A stretch of DNA of 64,000 nt from Vreelandella salicampi (GCF_013415105.1 NZ_JACCDF010000005.1:141117-205116), one strand, 5' to 3'; shown: positions 17,474 through 26,776, counted from the stretch's first letter. The notes: generated by a model from the sequence alone, not told the origin. Program-made: numbers and translations.

Positions 17474-19604
17474 CTGATTTTTTCCCTTCTACGGCAGCGC
17501 GCCTTAGCAACATTACAAGCGTCTGGCCAACGTCCGTTAGAGGACAGCCTCTAAGTGTGGCAAACGCCTTCTTCAAATTGCTGTCTGTATCAGCGATCTG
17601 GTTGACGGCACGCGATTTCATATTGGCTGGGCCTCGGTCACGAACATGCATCCAGAACCGCCTCAGTTCTACGAATACGAAGACTGCATGAAGTAATCCA
17701 GACGGCGGCCGTAAGTCTTCGCGCCAAGGTGAAACGACTTGAGCGGCTGTTCTCTCAATGGTGGGCGCGTGGCGCTCTAACAGATACAGCTTCTGATGGC
17801 GATGCTCATGGATGAGTGAGTCTGCGAGGTCATAGGGGTCGATTAAATAATCGCCCTGTGAGATCGACACATACAAGGCGCCTGGTACTGAGTTGTCACT
17901 GAACGACACGATCTTGCTGGGATCCGCGGCCGGGTCACGAACGAACTGGACGGCTCTGCATACATCCATCATTTCTTCGGCGAGAGCCGGCCGCCAATCT
18001 CGTACAATCGCCATGGCGCTATTGACCAGTGCCCGGCCTTCAAAGGTCAGCTCAGCTCCCTCGAAAAATATGGCACCACCAAAGGGAGCCCTGAGCCACT
18101 GATCATCGCGCCCCACGTCAAAGGATTGATCATCATCGAATGAATCGGCCAGCTCGACCAGAAGGTCAAGATAAGCTGGGCTGACGTCTATAGCGCTTCC
18201 ATCAACTGCAGACAGGGTTTGGCCGCACTGCTGGGCAATCAGGGCGCTTGACCAAGCAATCGTACCTGGATGTAGGGCTATCCAGCTGAATAGCGCTTCT
18301 GGCAACGACGCCAGTCGCAGTGCCTGTTCGTTGCCAGGAAGTAAGCTCAATGCGCTGCGCAGGTGGGTGACAGCATCAATCTCAGCGCTGTTAGCTAACC
18401 AGGTCATTGATGCTGCAGACATCTCGGCTCGTTCATAGCAGGCCAGATCGAATTCTTCCGGTAGAGGCTCTACGTCGCTCTCATCTGATATGTCATCCAG
18501 ATGTTCCTGCAAACGGTCACTGATATGACCGATTAATCGCTTCATTTCATTGCAGTAAACGGTCGGATTGACGAAGCCATTTTCTCCGAACCTATGAGGA
18601 AGTGAACCTCCTCCACAGATTTCTACAATCTCGCAAGACTGACAGGTAACCGACAGCCCATCCTTACTCAGATACTCCCTATGCTTCTGGATGGGGGCTG
18701 AACACGCCACGTCTGCGATCGGGGTATCTAAAACATTCCCAAATAGACGCGTGGCGCCCTCTTGGGTAATTTTCAAAACATCGAGATCGTGGTAGCTTCC
18801 GTCGGTTTCTATCGACAACAGACTTACGTCCCCGAAGCCGAAAGCATCAGTTGACGACGGTAATCCTGCACACACATCTAGGAGTGCTTCAAACGTACGT
18901 AGTGGGATGTGTGCGTAGCGATCGAGCCAGACGTCGAAGGCTTTAACCAGCCACTGCTCGTAAAGCCCAGGATCTTGATTACGTCCTGGAGGTTGGCGAA
19001 ACCAGTTCGCATCAGGTAGGAGGAAATCCAAGCGTGGTATTTGAAATCTATCGAAGTATTCAAAGAGCTCATCAGGGCTGGTCGAAGCGTCGATGACGGC
19101 AATAACACCGGTAAATGCTTCAGGATGGTTCTGAAGAAGTTTGAGTGCTTTTTCAGTTTTATCGAAGCTGGATTGTCCTTTTCGGGTTAGCCTGTGCTTA
19201 TCATTAGCAGTTTTCGGACCATCGAGACTCAATGAGATACTGATATCTGCATCAGCAAGAATTGTTAAAGCCTGTTCGTCGAGAAGCAACCCATTGGTTT
19301 GCAAGCTTATATCCACAGGAATGCTACAGACACTACGCAAAATTTCTGAAAAATCTGCTAGCTTCTGGGCACCGGCCAGAAGTGGTTCGCCACCGTGAAA
19401 AACCACTGTACAATGCTTTAAATTGCTTTCTTTGGTGTAGTCTTCTAGTCGCTTTGCGAAAAATTTAAGATGCTTAATGGATAGAAGCTTCGGAAGCGAA
19501 CGCCAGCTTTGATCGGCGTGATGGTATACATAGCAATAATCGCAATCAAGATTGCATCTTGATGTAACCTTGACAAGAAATGAGGAAAATTTCGCAACAT
19601 CCAT
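17427..19604 (-). CDS. FxsB-like radical SAM/SPASM peptide maturase fused to an HExxH domain, 725 aa
   Basis: The first half is a radical SAM enzyme. Cys17, Cys21 and Cys24 (CNLDCDYC) bind the catalytic 4Fe-4S cluster, and the following YVYHHADQSWRSLP is the FxsB-family signature of cyclophane-forming enzymes. Cys301, Cys321, Cys324, Cys330 and Cys351 form the SPASM/auxiliary cluster region. The second half (about 390-725) carries HEHRH at 599-603, an HExxH motif as in the modification domain found with FxsB-type maturases and reported as a 2-oxoglutarate-dependent peptide beta-hydroxylase. Expected action: cross-link an aromatic residue in the precursor to a neighbouring side chain, then oxidise it. 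It starts 9 bases behind the precursor stop. Confidence 0.85.
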   Translation of the reverse strand: MDVAKFSSFLVKVTSRCNLDCDYCYVYHHADQSWRSLPKLLSIKHLKFFAKRLEDYTKESNLKHCTVVFHGGEPLLAGAQKLADFSEILRSVCSIPVDISLQTNGLLLDEQALTILADADISISLSLDGPKTANDKHRLTRKGQSSFDKTEKALKLLQNHPEAFTGVIAVIDASTSPDELFEYFDRFQIPRLDFLLPDANWFRQPPGRNQDPGLYEQWLVKAFDVWLDRYAHIPLRTFEALLDVCAGLPSSTDAFGFGDVSLLSIETDGSYHDLDVLKITQEGATRLFGNVLDTPIADVACSAPIQKHREYLSKDGLSVTCQSCEIVEICGGGSLPHRFGENGFVNPTVYCNEMKRLIGHISDRLQEHLDDISDESDVEPLPEEFDLACYERAEMSAASMTWLANSAEIDAVTHLRSALSLLPGNEQALRLASLPEALFSWIALHPGTIAWSSALIAQQCGQTLSAVDGSAIDVSPAYLDLLVELADSFDDDQSFDVGRDDQWLRAPFGGAIFFEGAELTFEGRALVNSAMAIVRDWRPALAEEMMDVCRAVQFVRDPAADPSKIVSFSDNSVPGALYVSISQGDYLIDPYDLADSLIHEHRHQKLYLLERHAPTIERTAAQVVSPWREDLRPPSGLLHAVFVFVELRRFWMHVRDRGPANMKSRAVNQIADTDSNLKKAFATLRGCPLTDVGQTLVMLLRRAAVEGKKSDEHVTHFAPNLPVIY

Positions 19605-19613
19605 GTGAGTTAC

Positions 19614-19796
19614 TCAAGAACGATTATGTTTATGATGCATGCGATCATAGCTAGTAATGACTTGGCTTGACTCGGACTCAGCCAAAACGCGCGAACGCAA
19701 GCGCTGAATGGCAGCGTTGGTGCTTTGGCCTTTAGCTAGACTGGAACGGATTGCCGACGAGGTCGACTCTTCGATCTTATGTTTTGCGGATGGCAT
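19614..19796 (-). CDS. Putative RiPP precursor peptide, 60 aa
   Basis: A small gene with an ideal ribosome site (AAGGAG, 8-9 bases before the ATG) placed first in the operon, directly before the radical SAM maturase. Residues 1-45 are charged and Ser/Ala-rich, as a leader would be. The C-terminal end, SYDRMHHKHNRS (49-60), is the likely core. Tyr50 is the only Trp, Phe or Tyr in the peptide and so the best candidate for a three-residue cyclophane (Tyr-Asp-Arg). Arg52 and Arg59 are candidates for the arginase, and three His residues are further unusual features. I do not recognise this core from a characterised family. Confidence 0.8.
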   Translation of the reverse strand: MPSAKHKIEESTSSAIRSSLAKGQSTNAAIQRLRSRVLAESESSQVITSYDRMHHKHNRS

Positions 19797-20337
19797 TACT
19801 TACTCCTTGTCATAATAAAGTACCAATATCGCTGAAAACCCATGCAAAATTCAAGTTTCCGTTTCCTCACTTCAGAACAATCGGATATGCCTTCGCCGCA
19901 GCGCGGCGATTTATCGGTGGATCTAAATCGCGCTTGCTTTTGTAGGCACAGGGGTCCGCCCCGGGTCTGCGCCTACCGTTAACTAACCTTAGCACATGGT
20001 GAGCATGATTTAAGCCATTCTTTGGCCTCCAACCGGAGGTGGTTCATGTCATGCACGTTTCTACTGAAATCTCCTTACACCTTGGAATGGTTTAAACTTT
20101 TGCCTGATAACCTGTTTGAGTCTACTGCTGAATGACACCCCTGCAGCCCGTAATATAACAGCGTATTAGACAGTTGGTCCTATGATCGGATGAGCGTGCC
20201 GGCACTTTTATCCGGCTAATGCAGCCAGGAAAAACTACTCTAAACCTATGATAGATAAAAGCTATTAATTTTAATTAGACTTAATATCCAAAAGTTCGCA
20301 CCTCCATCTGCATTTCCCGACATGTCCGCTTTGGGTC
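19797..20337. other. Upstream region of the RiPP operon, non-coding
   Basis: No credible gene. A nested hairpin lies at 19942-19976 (GTAGGC paired with GCCTAC, with GGGG/CCCC inside). Short AT-rich words near 19805-19820 may hold the operon promoter, but no convincing -35/-10 pair could be fixed. The rest, up to the IS element, shows nothing. Confidence 0.4.
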
Positions 20338-20480
20338 GAGGCTGTGTGAAAACTCCCGGGCGATACAGAATATAGTTGCCGTACGCGAAAACTAGAGAAG
20401 TTTTATTACGCAGAAGCCTCAGAATAAGCGAGAGAGCGCCATTTTTGATCAATTTTTGGCCGGCTCGGGACTCGTCTAAC

Positions 20481-20516
20481 GTTTTCACACGGCCTCGGCC
20501 CTGGCCGTGTGAAAAC
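20481..20516. repeat. Palindrome of two TIR-like arms inside the IS1182 element
   Basis: GTTTTCACACGGCC (20481-20494) and its exact complement (20503-20516) are separated by 8 bases. Both arms resemble the element's own ends (GTTTTCACACAGCC). It may be a secondary end or the trace of a nested copy; it may also fold as a strong hairpin behind the transposase gene. Confidence 0.75.
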
Positions 20517-20691
20517 AGAAAAAATCTGGTATGACACAAGAATCTTCCCCTTCAACTGCCCGTTGGCCCCATCTGAGCCATTGCTACGATAATCGCCGAC
20601 CGCTGCTGTTGTGACATATGGAAATGATGGAATCATCAGGAACCCACTACATTCGCAATCACGGCCCTAGAATACAGAGAAAAAAGGGCTG

Positions 20692-22177
20692 TTACGCCCT
20701 CGCAGCCCTCATCAACGCATTGACGCCCAGGATCTTTATGACGCGATTCAGGTTGTACGCCAACACATGAAGACTCATTTCCGTGCTCACATTTCTAAAA
20801 CGCTTTGTCGCGAAATGTGTCGCACCCATCCACGCCTTTAGCGTGCCGAATGGATGCTCCACCGTTTGTCGCCTTAGGCGCATCATCTCTGGATTCCAAT
20901 CGAGACGTGACTGTGCAGATTCAAGCACATCTTCATGCTCCCAACGTCTGATCCGTCGCTGCTTGCCAGTCGTGCATTTTTCTTTCATAGCGCAGCTTGC
21001 ACATGCCGAGCTCCAGTAAGTATGCAGCTTCATTCCCTTTTCTATCGTTTCATATCGCCATAGGAGCCGCTGACCAGCGGGACAAGAATATTCATTACTT
21101 TCAGGCAAGTACCGGAATGCGTCTCTTGGGTAAAAGCCCTTGGCCTGGTTTGGAGATGTCATCGGCTTCGGCAGGTAGGTCGTTATCCCTTCTTTATGGC
21201 AGGCGAGAATTTCTTCCCGCTTGAAGTAGCCTCTGTCAGCTACGACCTTAAGTTCCTTGATGCCAGTGGCTTCACGCGCTTGCTTCGCCATGTTGAAGAG
21301 CTGCCCCCGATCATGACCAATATTGGTCACCTCATGGGCCACAATTAAATGGTGCTGGCTATCGACCGCTGTCTGCACGTTATAACCTACCGTCCCGGTG
21401 CCTCTACCACTGGTGGCCATCGCCCTGGCATCTGGATCCGTCAAAGATACTTGCTGGTCGGGAGATTGCAGCCGCTGTTCCTCAACTGTTTGTAATCGAG
21501 CCGTTTCTTCCCTGAGCTTTATAATTTTCTCTTTCAGGTGTTCCGTCTTGGCCTTGGCCAAGGCGGGCTCCGCGTGGTCGGCTGTGTCTAGTTGACCAAG
21601 GTACCTATTAAAGCTTTCTTCAAGGCGACGCTTCACCTTGGTCGCTGTGAAATTGCGATTGCGGTTGTTGACGGCTTTGAACTTGCTGCCATCGATGCCC
21701 ACGATGGCTTGGGAGAACAGCTCCAGTCGCCGGCAAAGCACGATTGTTCGGCGACAATTAGGGTGACCGGTCGGACAAGATAGTTGACGCCGAACACACG
21801 ATGAACTCTCGACACACACGGCGGATGGCATCGCCATTGTCCTTTCTGAAGTCTGCAATCGTCTTGAAATCCGGTGTCAGGCGCTCTGTCAGCCACATCA
21901 GCTCGACATTGCGCTGCGTCTCGCGCTCTAAGCGGCGACTCGACTGGATGCGATTAAGGTAGCCATAGATATAGAGTTTCAGGAGTACAGCGGGATGATA
22001 GGCGGGCCTACCTGTTGCATGCGGATCGACGCCCTTGAAACCAAGTTCTCTGAGGTCGAAACCTTCTACGAATGCCTCTATGGCACGGACAGGGTTATCG
22101 TCTGCGATGAAGTCGTCCAAAAGCGCAGGGAACAAGGTGCTTTGGTCTCGGGCCTCGCCTACCACGAATCGCTTCAT
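20692..22177 (-). pseudogene. IS1182-family transposase, broken by an insertion
   Basis: Two open frames together make one transposase. The 5' part (about 21805-22177) has VVGEARDQSTLFPALLDDF and ends at REFIV; the 3' part (20692-21738) resumes at LCRRLELFSQAIVGIDG and runs to HVLAYNLNRVI with the DDE region (VVADRGYF, EHPFGTLKAWMG). The join is interrupted by 52 bases plus a 6-bp duplication. These 58 bases shift the frame, so no full-length protein is made. The ATG at 22177 follows AGGAA. Confidence 0.88.
21745..21796. mobile_element. 52-bp mini-insertion with terminal inverted repeats
   Basis: Ends TGTTCGGCGACAATTA and, inverted, TGTTCGGCGTCAACTA match at 14 of 16 positions. CACGAT is duplicated on both sides (21739-21744, 21797-21802). 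Removing it with one CACGAT copy restores the transposase frame. The right arm, GATAGTTGACGCCGAACA, closely matches the end of the IS21-like remnant at 57101-57118, so it is probably an internally deleted relative of that family. Confidence 0.8.
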
Positions 22178-22306
22178 CGCCATTTCCTCATCGGACCTGG
22201 TCAAAGTATAGCGGCCAACACGTTTTCACACAGCCTCGGTCGATAGCGGTAATCTAGGCATATACCCCACACGAGGCTATCATGAGGTGGTCTATCACCC
22301 AGATCC

Positions 22307-23377
22307 TTAGTCCGAGATATGCCATAGCTCCTTAAGCCGGTTAACGGTGTGTTCCCATTTTGGCGTGCGCGGCCTGGCCACTGAGTTCTGGTTGCCGAAA
22401 AGACCGACTTCATTGATTGCGCTGGCAGCTGGAACCTGATGAAGCCAGTTTACCGGCACAAAATACTCCGCCTCATCCTCGCCGCACTCTGAAGCCAGGT
22501 TGTATCCGCCCTGCATATTCATATCGTCAGTGATGAATTCGTCCGCCACCATCGGGTAACCGGAGACTTTTCCGACACCCACGTACCCGGTGCCTGGAAT
22601 GTTCACCCAGACTCGATCACCCGGCTTCAGCATAAACACGGTTCTGCTATACCAACGTCCACCCCCGGCAGATATAAACCCGTATTCCGCTGCATCCTGC
22701 CAACTTCGTCCATCTGGGTAGGTACCAAAGCTGACATAAAACTCGCCGTTCCACTCACCCCGTTGCCCAGTGTTGAATGCGCGCTCTTCCGTCTCGACAG
22801 GGTCAATCATCCATGACCGGCTGAGATACAGGCTCTCTCCATCCCGAAACACGGAAAAGAACACGGCGTTGACCGCAACACTGGCTTTATCGTTGAGGTA
22901 GTTGATGATGCGTTCGGTGCTCGCATCAAGTTCAGCGGCAACAATCACCATCTGGTGGGAGCTGTTGATCTCACCCTCTACCGGTGCCACCCCAAATCTG
23001 GCTTTGAATGCCTGATCGAAGGTTTTTTCCGGAAGGCCGTGTCTCTCGGCAAACTCCGCGTAGATCTGGACGAACTTTTCTGAGGAAAGTTTCTCGACCC
23101 AGGCGGCGTAATCGATGGTTTGAGCAACTACGTCTCGAGGCGTTTTGTGCTTCTTAAGCTCGATTATGATGATGGAGCCGGTCGCATCGATCGCCAGCAA
23201 ATCGATGTACTTCCCGAAGTCGGTGTACACTTGGCGACCAATCAACAGCCAGTGGTCGCTGAGGATGGAGATATCCTTGGTGATTTGCTCTTCGAGTAGC
23301 GACTCGCTTTCCAGCTTCACCGTTGACAAAGTCTGGGGCTTTTCACCGATCTTCCAGATACCATGCTGGACAGCCAT
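22307..23377 (-). CDS. NucS/DUF91-like PD-(D/E)XK protein of the restriction operon, 356 aa
   Basis: The first 150 residues form a nuclease-like fold: DLLAIDATGSIIIIELKKHK gives the Asp and the E-x-K of the PD-(D/E)XK motif, as in NucS-type endonucleases. The C-terminal half contains MLKPGDRVWVNIPG and GYVGVGKVSGYP, which look like a PUA/EVE-type barrel. The gene is last in the hsdR-rmuC-hsdM-hsdS-rloC operon; its ATG overlaps the TAA of the rloC-like gene by one base and has GGAGG upstream. An accessory nuclease of the defence operon is likely, but the substrate is unknown. Confidence 0.65.
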   Translation of the reverse strand: MAVQHGIWKIGEKPQTLSTVKLESESLLEEQITKDISILSDHWLLIGRQVYTDFGKYIDLLAIDATGSIIIIELKKHKTPRDVVAQTIDYAAWVEKLSSEKFVQIYAEFAERHGLPEKTFDQAFKARFGVAPVEGEINSSHQMVIVAAELDASTERIINYLNDKASVAVNAVFFSVFRDGESLYLSRSWMIDPVETEERAFNTGQRGEWNGEFYVSFGTYPDGRSWQDAAEYGFISAGGGRWYSRTVFMLKPGDRVWVNIPGTGYVGVGKVSGYPMVADEFITDDMNMQGGYNLASECGEDEAEYFVPVNWLHQVPAASAINEVGLFGNQNSVARPRTPKWEHTVNRLKELWHISD

Positions 23378-25600
23378 TTACGTTTCCTCCGCCAACGCCG
23401 GTTGCTCACCTACCATCATCTCGTAGTGGCCCAACTGGCCAGCCTTGTCAAAAATGTCCCGGAATACCCGCAGATAAGCTTCGTTCCTCTGGTCACCATG
23501 ATGAATGTAAAGGTCATCATGAATCGAGTGAGAACCATCATTGACCCAGGAAAACAGCGACTGACAAATCAACTTGTCTCGCCCATCAAAAAGCGCACAG
23601 ATTTCGTCTTTACTCATGCCTCCCCACATGGTGAAGTAATTCTCAAGGATCCGGCGCAATGTATTTTGAAGGCTTATGCTCGATAGGTTCGCAAACTTAA
23701 CATCCTCCCAAAGCAGCTCATAAGCAGAGCGAACGGGATTCTCATCACAACGTTCAACAACAGAGCCATACTGCAGCTTCTTCACAAACCAAAAGCTCTC
23801 CTCATTTAGCGCTCGGTCTGACGGCCTTTTTTGGTTGAAGGTGATCTCTTTGTGGAAGTAAACGTTGTGCGTAAGCAAGAACACCTGCTTGATCTGGCCT
23901 GCTTCGCTTCTGACTTCCTCCATGACTCCCTTGATAAGGCTGCTGACGAGGTAAAGGATATCGCTGTCTAATGAGGATATGGGGTCATCGAATACCACAA
24001 CCCTGTTTGAGGTTATCCCTGAGGGAGTTTGAGCGCCTTTGATCAGATGGTAGAAATAGAGGAACGTGATAAAGGTCTTTTCGCCCTCACTCAACGAGCG
24101 GCTGGCGTCTTCACCATTTTCGCGGGCAATTCGATAATGACGGCCATCACTAGATTCGCCTAGCTGAAACGAATGAAAACCAAATCGCTGCAACAGATCA
24201 TTGATCGCAGCGATGGTCGGCTGGATCGATGTGGTCTGCCTCTCCAGCTCTTTAATCTGCTCCTTGAGTTCCCCTCGCTTTTGCCGCCATCCCCTTAGGC
24301 TTTCCTCCATGCCGGGAATCGCTTGGCTAAACTCATTTTTCCTCTGTTGATAGAGGGACAGATCGTCGGCCAGTTCATTGACCATGAAACGCCACACCTG
24401 AGAGGTTAAGATCTGTTTCTCAGTCGCGATGTTCGCCACTGTCTGGTTGTGGCTTGTGGTCGCCTCATTTGCCGCCGAAACCATCTCCTGCAGTTTTTCA
24501 AGCAATGTTGTTATTGGCTCCAGCTCCACTCTTCGGCTTGGCTCCGCCAACTTATGCTCAAGAAGCGAACAATTTCGCTTCAGCCTTTCAGAGAAAGCTT
24601 CCGCTTCAGCGTTGAACAGTTCTGTGTTCAGAAAAAGATTATTCCCCTCGGCAATGCGCCGAGTCTCAGCAACCAATTGCTCGCTTTCCCGGTGATATTG
24701 GGTCTGAAGCTTGGTTAAGGTCTGTATGTCATCATCATAGGCTTTGCTAAAGAACGACTTCAGGCTCTCTGAAAAGTGGTCATCCGTCGGCTGCTGGCAA
24801 AAAGGGCAGGTTTCCGGGGTTTGTTCGTGATACTTCAAACCTTGTTTCACCCAATCGCTATTTCCGAGACGATCAATCAACGCAGCAATATCTATGTCCT
24901 GATTGCCAATGATCGCCTTTTGCAATAGTTCATGGGATTCCGATTCGACGAGAGTACTGGCCGTCAGCGTCGGAAGTGTCGGTACCCTCTCAAGACCCTC
25001 TGAAAAGACCGTGTGAGCTTTCTCTTTCAGCTCGTCGAGCGAAAGCAACTCAGAGTCATTAGAAGAGGCTTCTTGCAGAACCCTCTGCTTGAAGCTTTCC
25101 GCTTTGTTTCGCACGCCGACGAATGCTTCCTGGAAGGTATCATCGTGAAGTTGTTTCTGCTTCCAGCATCTGTCCCGTAACTCAAGTTCGAGATCGCCAA
25201 GCTCTTTACGTTTACCCGACTGACCGTCTTCTCCATCGAGCTGAAGGTTAATATTGGTTATTTTACGGTCAATTTTTTCAATTTCCGGCTGCAAACGAGC
25301 AATTTCTCTCTCTGCATCAACTTGGTTCTCACCAAGTGTGAAAACGCCCTGCAACGGGTGATCCTGATTGAAGTTTCGATCAACGAAATCACGGTTATAG
25401 ATCATGACCTCTTGCGGATTACCGCCTTGCCACACGAGCTCGCAGTGATTATGCCCATCGGCTTGCGAAATCACTCGGCTGATAGTGGTCTTTCCGGTAC
25501 CATTGGCCCCGAAGATGAAGTTGATGCGGCGAAGGTCGCTGAGCGTTGCCGGATGCGAATAAGTCGCTACCGGTGGATTTATTTTTATTTCGCCGATCAT
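23378..25600 (-). CDS. rloC: RloC-like anticodon nuclease, ABC/SMC-type ATPase, 740 aa
   Basis: RloC proteins cut tRNA anticodon loops when DNA is damaged or restriction is blocked, and are encoded inside type I restriction loci. Walker A GANGTGKT is at 31-38. Long coiled coils flank CPFC (265-268), half of a zinc hook. LSEGEKTFI is the ABC signature and VVFDDPISSLDSD the Walker B with D-loop. The C-terminal part has Arg-x3-Glu in RRILENYF and a later His in NDGSHS, fitting the R-E-H triad of PrrC/RloC nucleases. Length is normal. It starts 9 bases after the hsdS stop. The nuclease assignment depends on that short triad and context; a generic AAA_13 ATPase remains possible. Confidence 0.75.
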   Translation of the reverse strand: MIGEIKINPPVATYSHPATLSDLRRINFIFGANGTGKTTISRVISQADGHNHCELVWQGGNPQEVMIYNRDFVDRNFNQDHPLQGVFTLGENQVDAEREIARLQPEIEKIDRKITNINLQLDGEDGQSGKRKELGDLELELRDRCWKQKQLHDDTFQEAFVGVRNKAESFKQRVLQEASSNDSELLSLDELKEKAHTVFSEGLERVPTLPTLTASTLVESESHELLQKAIIGNQDIDIAALIDRLGNSDWVKQGLKYHEQTPETCPFCQQPTDDHFSESLKSFFSKAYDDDIQTLTKLQTQYHRESEQLVAETRRIAEGNNLFLNTELFNAEAEAFSERLKRNCSLLEHKLAEPSRRVELEPITTLLEKLQEMVSAANEATTSHNQTVANIATEKQILTSQVWRFMVNELADDLSLYQQRKNEFSQAIPGMEESLRGWRQKRGELKEQIKELERQTTSIQPTIAAINDLLQRFGFHSFQLGESSDGRHYRIARENGEDASRSLSEGEKTFITFLYFYHLIKGAQTPSGITSNRVVVFDDPISSLDSDILYLVSSLIKGVMEEVRSEAGQIKQVFLLTHNVYFHKEITFNQKRPSDRALNEESFWFVKKLQYGSVVERCDENPVRSAYELLWEDVKFANLSSISLQNTLRRILENYFTMWGGMSKDEICALFDGRDKLICQSLFSWVNDGSHSIHDDLYIHHGDQRNEAYLRVFRDIFDKAGQLGHYEMMVGEQPALAEET

Positions 25601-25609
25601 GTTCGCTCC

Positions 25610-26776
25610 TTAGCTTTCGCCGTTAAAGGCTTTCTGGCTTAATGAGGAAAATAAGTCATCATTTTCTACGTGTGCTTTTTCTTTTAAATAACTAACAGTT
25701 TTTGATATTTTAATGTATCTATCTTGCAACTCAACAGGTGGAACTAAGGGCTCAAACCCAGTTAGCGCCGTTTTATTTATGGTGGCTATTCCGGTCGTTT
25801 GCTTTCCAACTCTGAGGAAATAACGCTTCCCTCTTTGCGATGCAATCTGAGCACTTAAAAACTCGGGTCGGATAATTCCCTGGTCTTTTATTCGCACCGA
25901 AAAAATATGGTTTTGATGAATGCAGCTTTTGATTTCATCATTCCACACATGACCGCGTCCCAGTTTATCTGGGTCACCACCTTCGGTAAGAAGAATATCA
26001 CCTGCCATTAACTTACACTTCTCAGCATCCGAGGGTGATACAGTTATTTCCTGAATATCATCCAGCGAAATGTAACCATCCTGAACATTGGCTACTCGCA
26101 TATACGGCAAGGTCACCGCCGTTGATGGGTCTATCTTCTTACCTTTTGTCACACCTGAACGAATATTGGCGACATCCTGAAGAACTGTCTCATCCCACCC
26201 CTTAGGGTTAGTCACCGGATCACCAAACATATCCAGAAACACAGCCCGAAGAAATTCATCGGCGAGCTGGATGGTTTGCTGGCGTTTGCGGCGGATGGCG
26301 TCGGCTTTGTCGAGGATGGTGGCGATGCGTTTTTGTTCTGCCAATGGAGGAAGCGGTATCTCATGATCCCAAAAAACCTTCATGGACACGCGCGGCATCT
26401 TCGCCCCCGCAACTTGTGCGCTCACCCAACTGACAAAACTCTTTGAGCGCAAGTAGTAGGCTAGGTACTTACGATCAAGTCGCTCAGCATCTGGCAACAT
26501 TGGGACTAGTTCGGTCGTCGCAACCCCTGTTTCATTAGGTAATACCACCTTATTTAAATATGGCCGCAGCTTTGAATAAAGCACATGCCTGTCATCAAAC
26601 CCGTGCGTTGAAGATCCTACCTCAGCCTTTGGAGCGACAACTTTCTGGAGAACTTCTCCTGTGCCAGACTCCACCTGGTCCAAATTGAGAGCCCACACAT
26701 TCCCAGTTTCAGAAAAAGTGTGCTTGCTAGCCTTTGCTGGCGCGACGTCGCCTAACTTCACCAACGGCCAACTCAC
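25610..26776 (-). CDS. hsdS: Type I restriction specificity subunit HsdS, 388 aa
   Basis: Provides DNA target recognition for the HsdM2S methylase and the full restriction complex. Two target recognition domains are visible, the first beginning PLVKLGDVAPAKA and the second after residue 190 (ETVLQDVANIRSG). Between them lies PLPPLAEQKRIATIL followed by a helix (LDKADAIRRKRQQ), the conserved central spacer. Its ATG overlaps the hsdM stop by 4 bases. The recognition sequence cannot be predicted by eye. Confidence 0.95.
   Translation of the reverse strand: MSWPLVKLGDVAPAKASKHTFSETGNVWALNLDQVESGTGEVLQKVVAPKAEVGSSTHGFDDRHVLYSKLRPYLNKVVLPNETGVATTELVPMLPDAERLDRKYLAYYLRSKSFVSWVSAQVAGAKMPRVSMKVFWDHEIPLPPLAEQKRIATILDKADAIRRKRQQTIQLADEFLRAVFLDMFGDPVTNPKGWDETVLQDVANIRSGVTKGKKIDPSTAVTLPYMRVANVQDGYISLDDIQEITVSPSDAEKCKLMAGDILLTEGGDPDKLGRGHVWNDEIKSCIHQNHIFSVRIKDQGIIRPEFLSAQIASQRGKRYFLRVGKQTTGIATINKTALTGFEPLVPPVELQDRYIKISKTVSYLKEKAHVENDDLFSSLSQKAFNGES

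Larger units (their letters stand above)
20338..22237 (-). mobile_element. IS1182-family insertion sequence, 1900 bp
   Basis: The ends are GAGGCTGTGTGAAAAC (20338-20353) and its exact complement (22222-22237), a 16-bp perfect terminal inverted repeat. GGTC flanks both sides (20334-20337 and 22238-22241), consistent with a 4-bp target duplication. The single transposase is IS1182-like and read on the minus strand. The element lies between the RiPP locus and the restriction operon, 70 bases behind the last gene of the latter. Confidence 0.85.

Noticed and set aside
20246..20636. Two minus-strand open frames left of the IS1182 transposase
   Set aside because: They run across the IS terminal repeats and the internal palindrome, with no ribosome sites or family resemblance.
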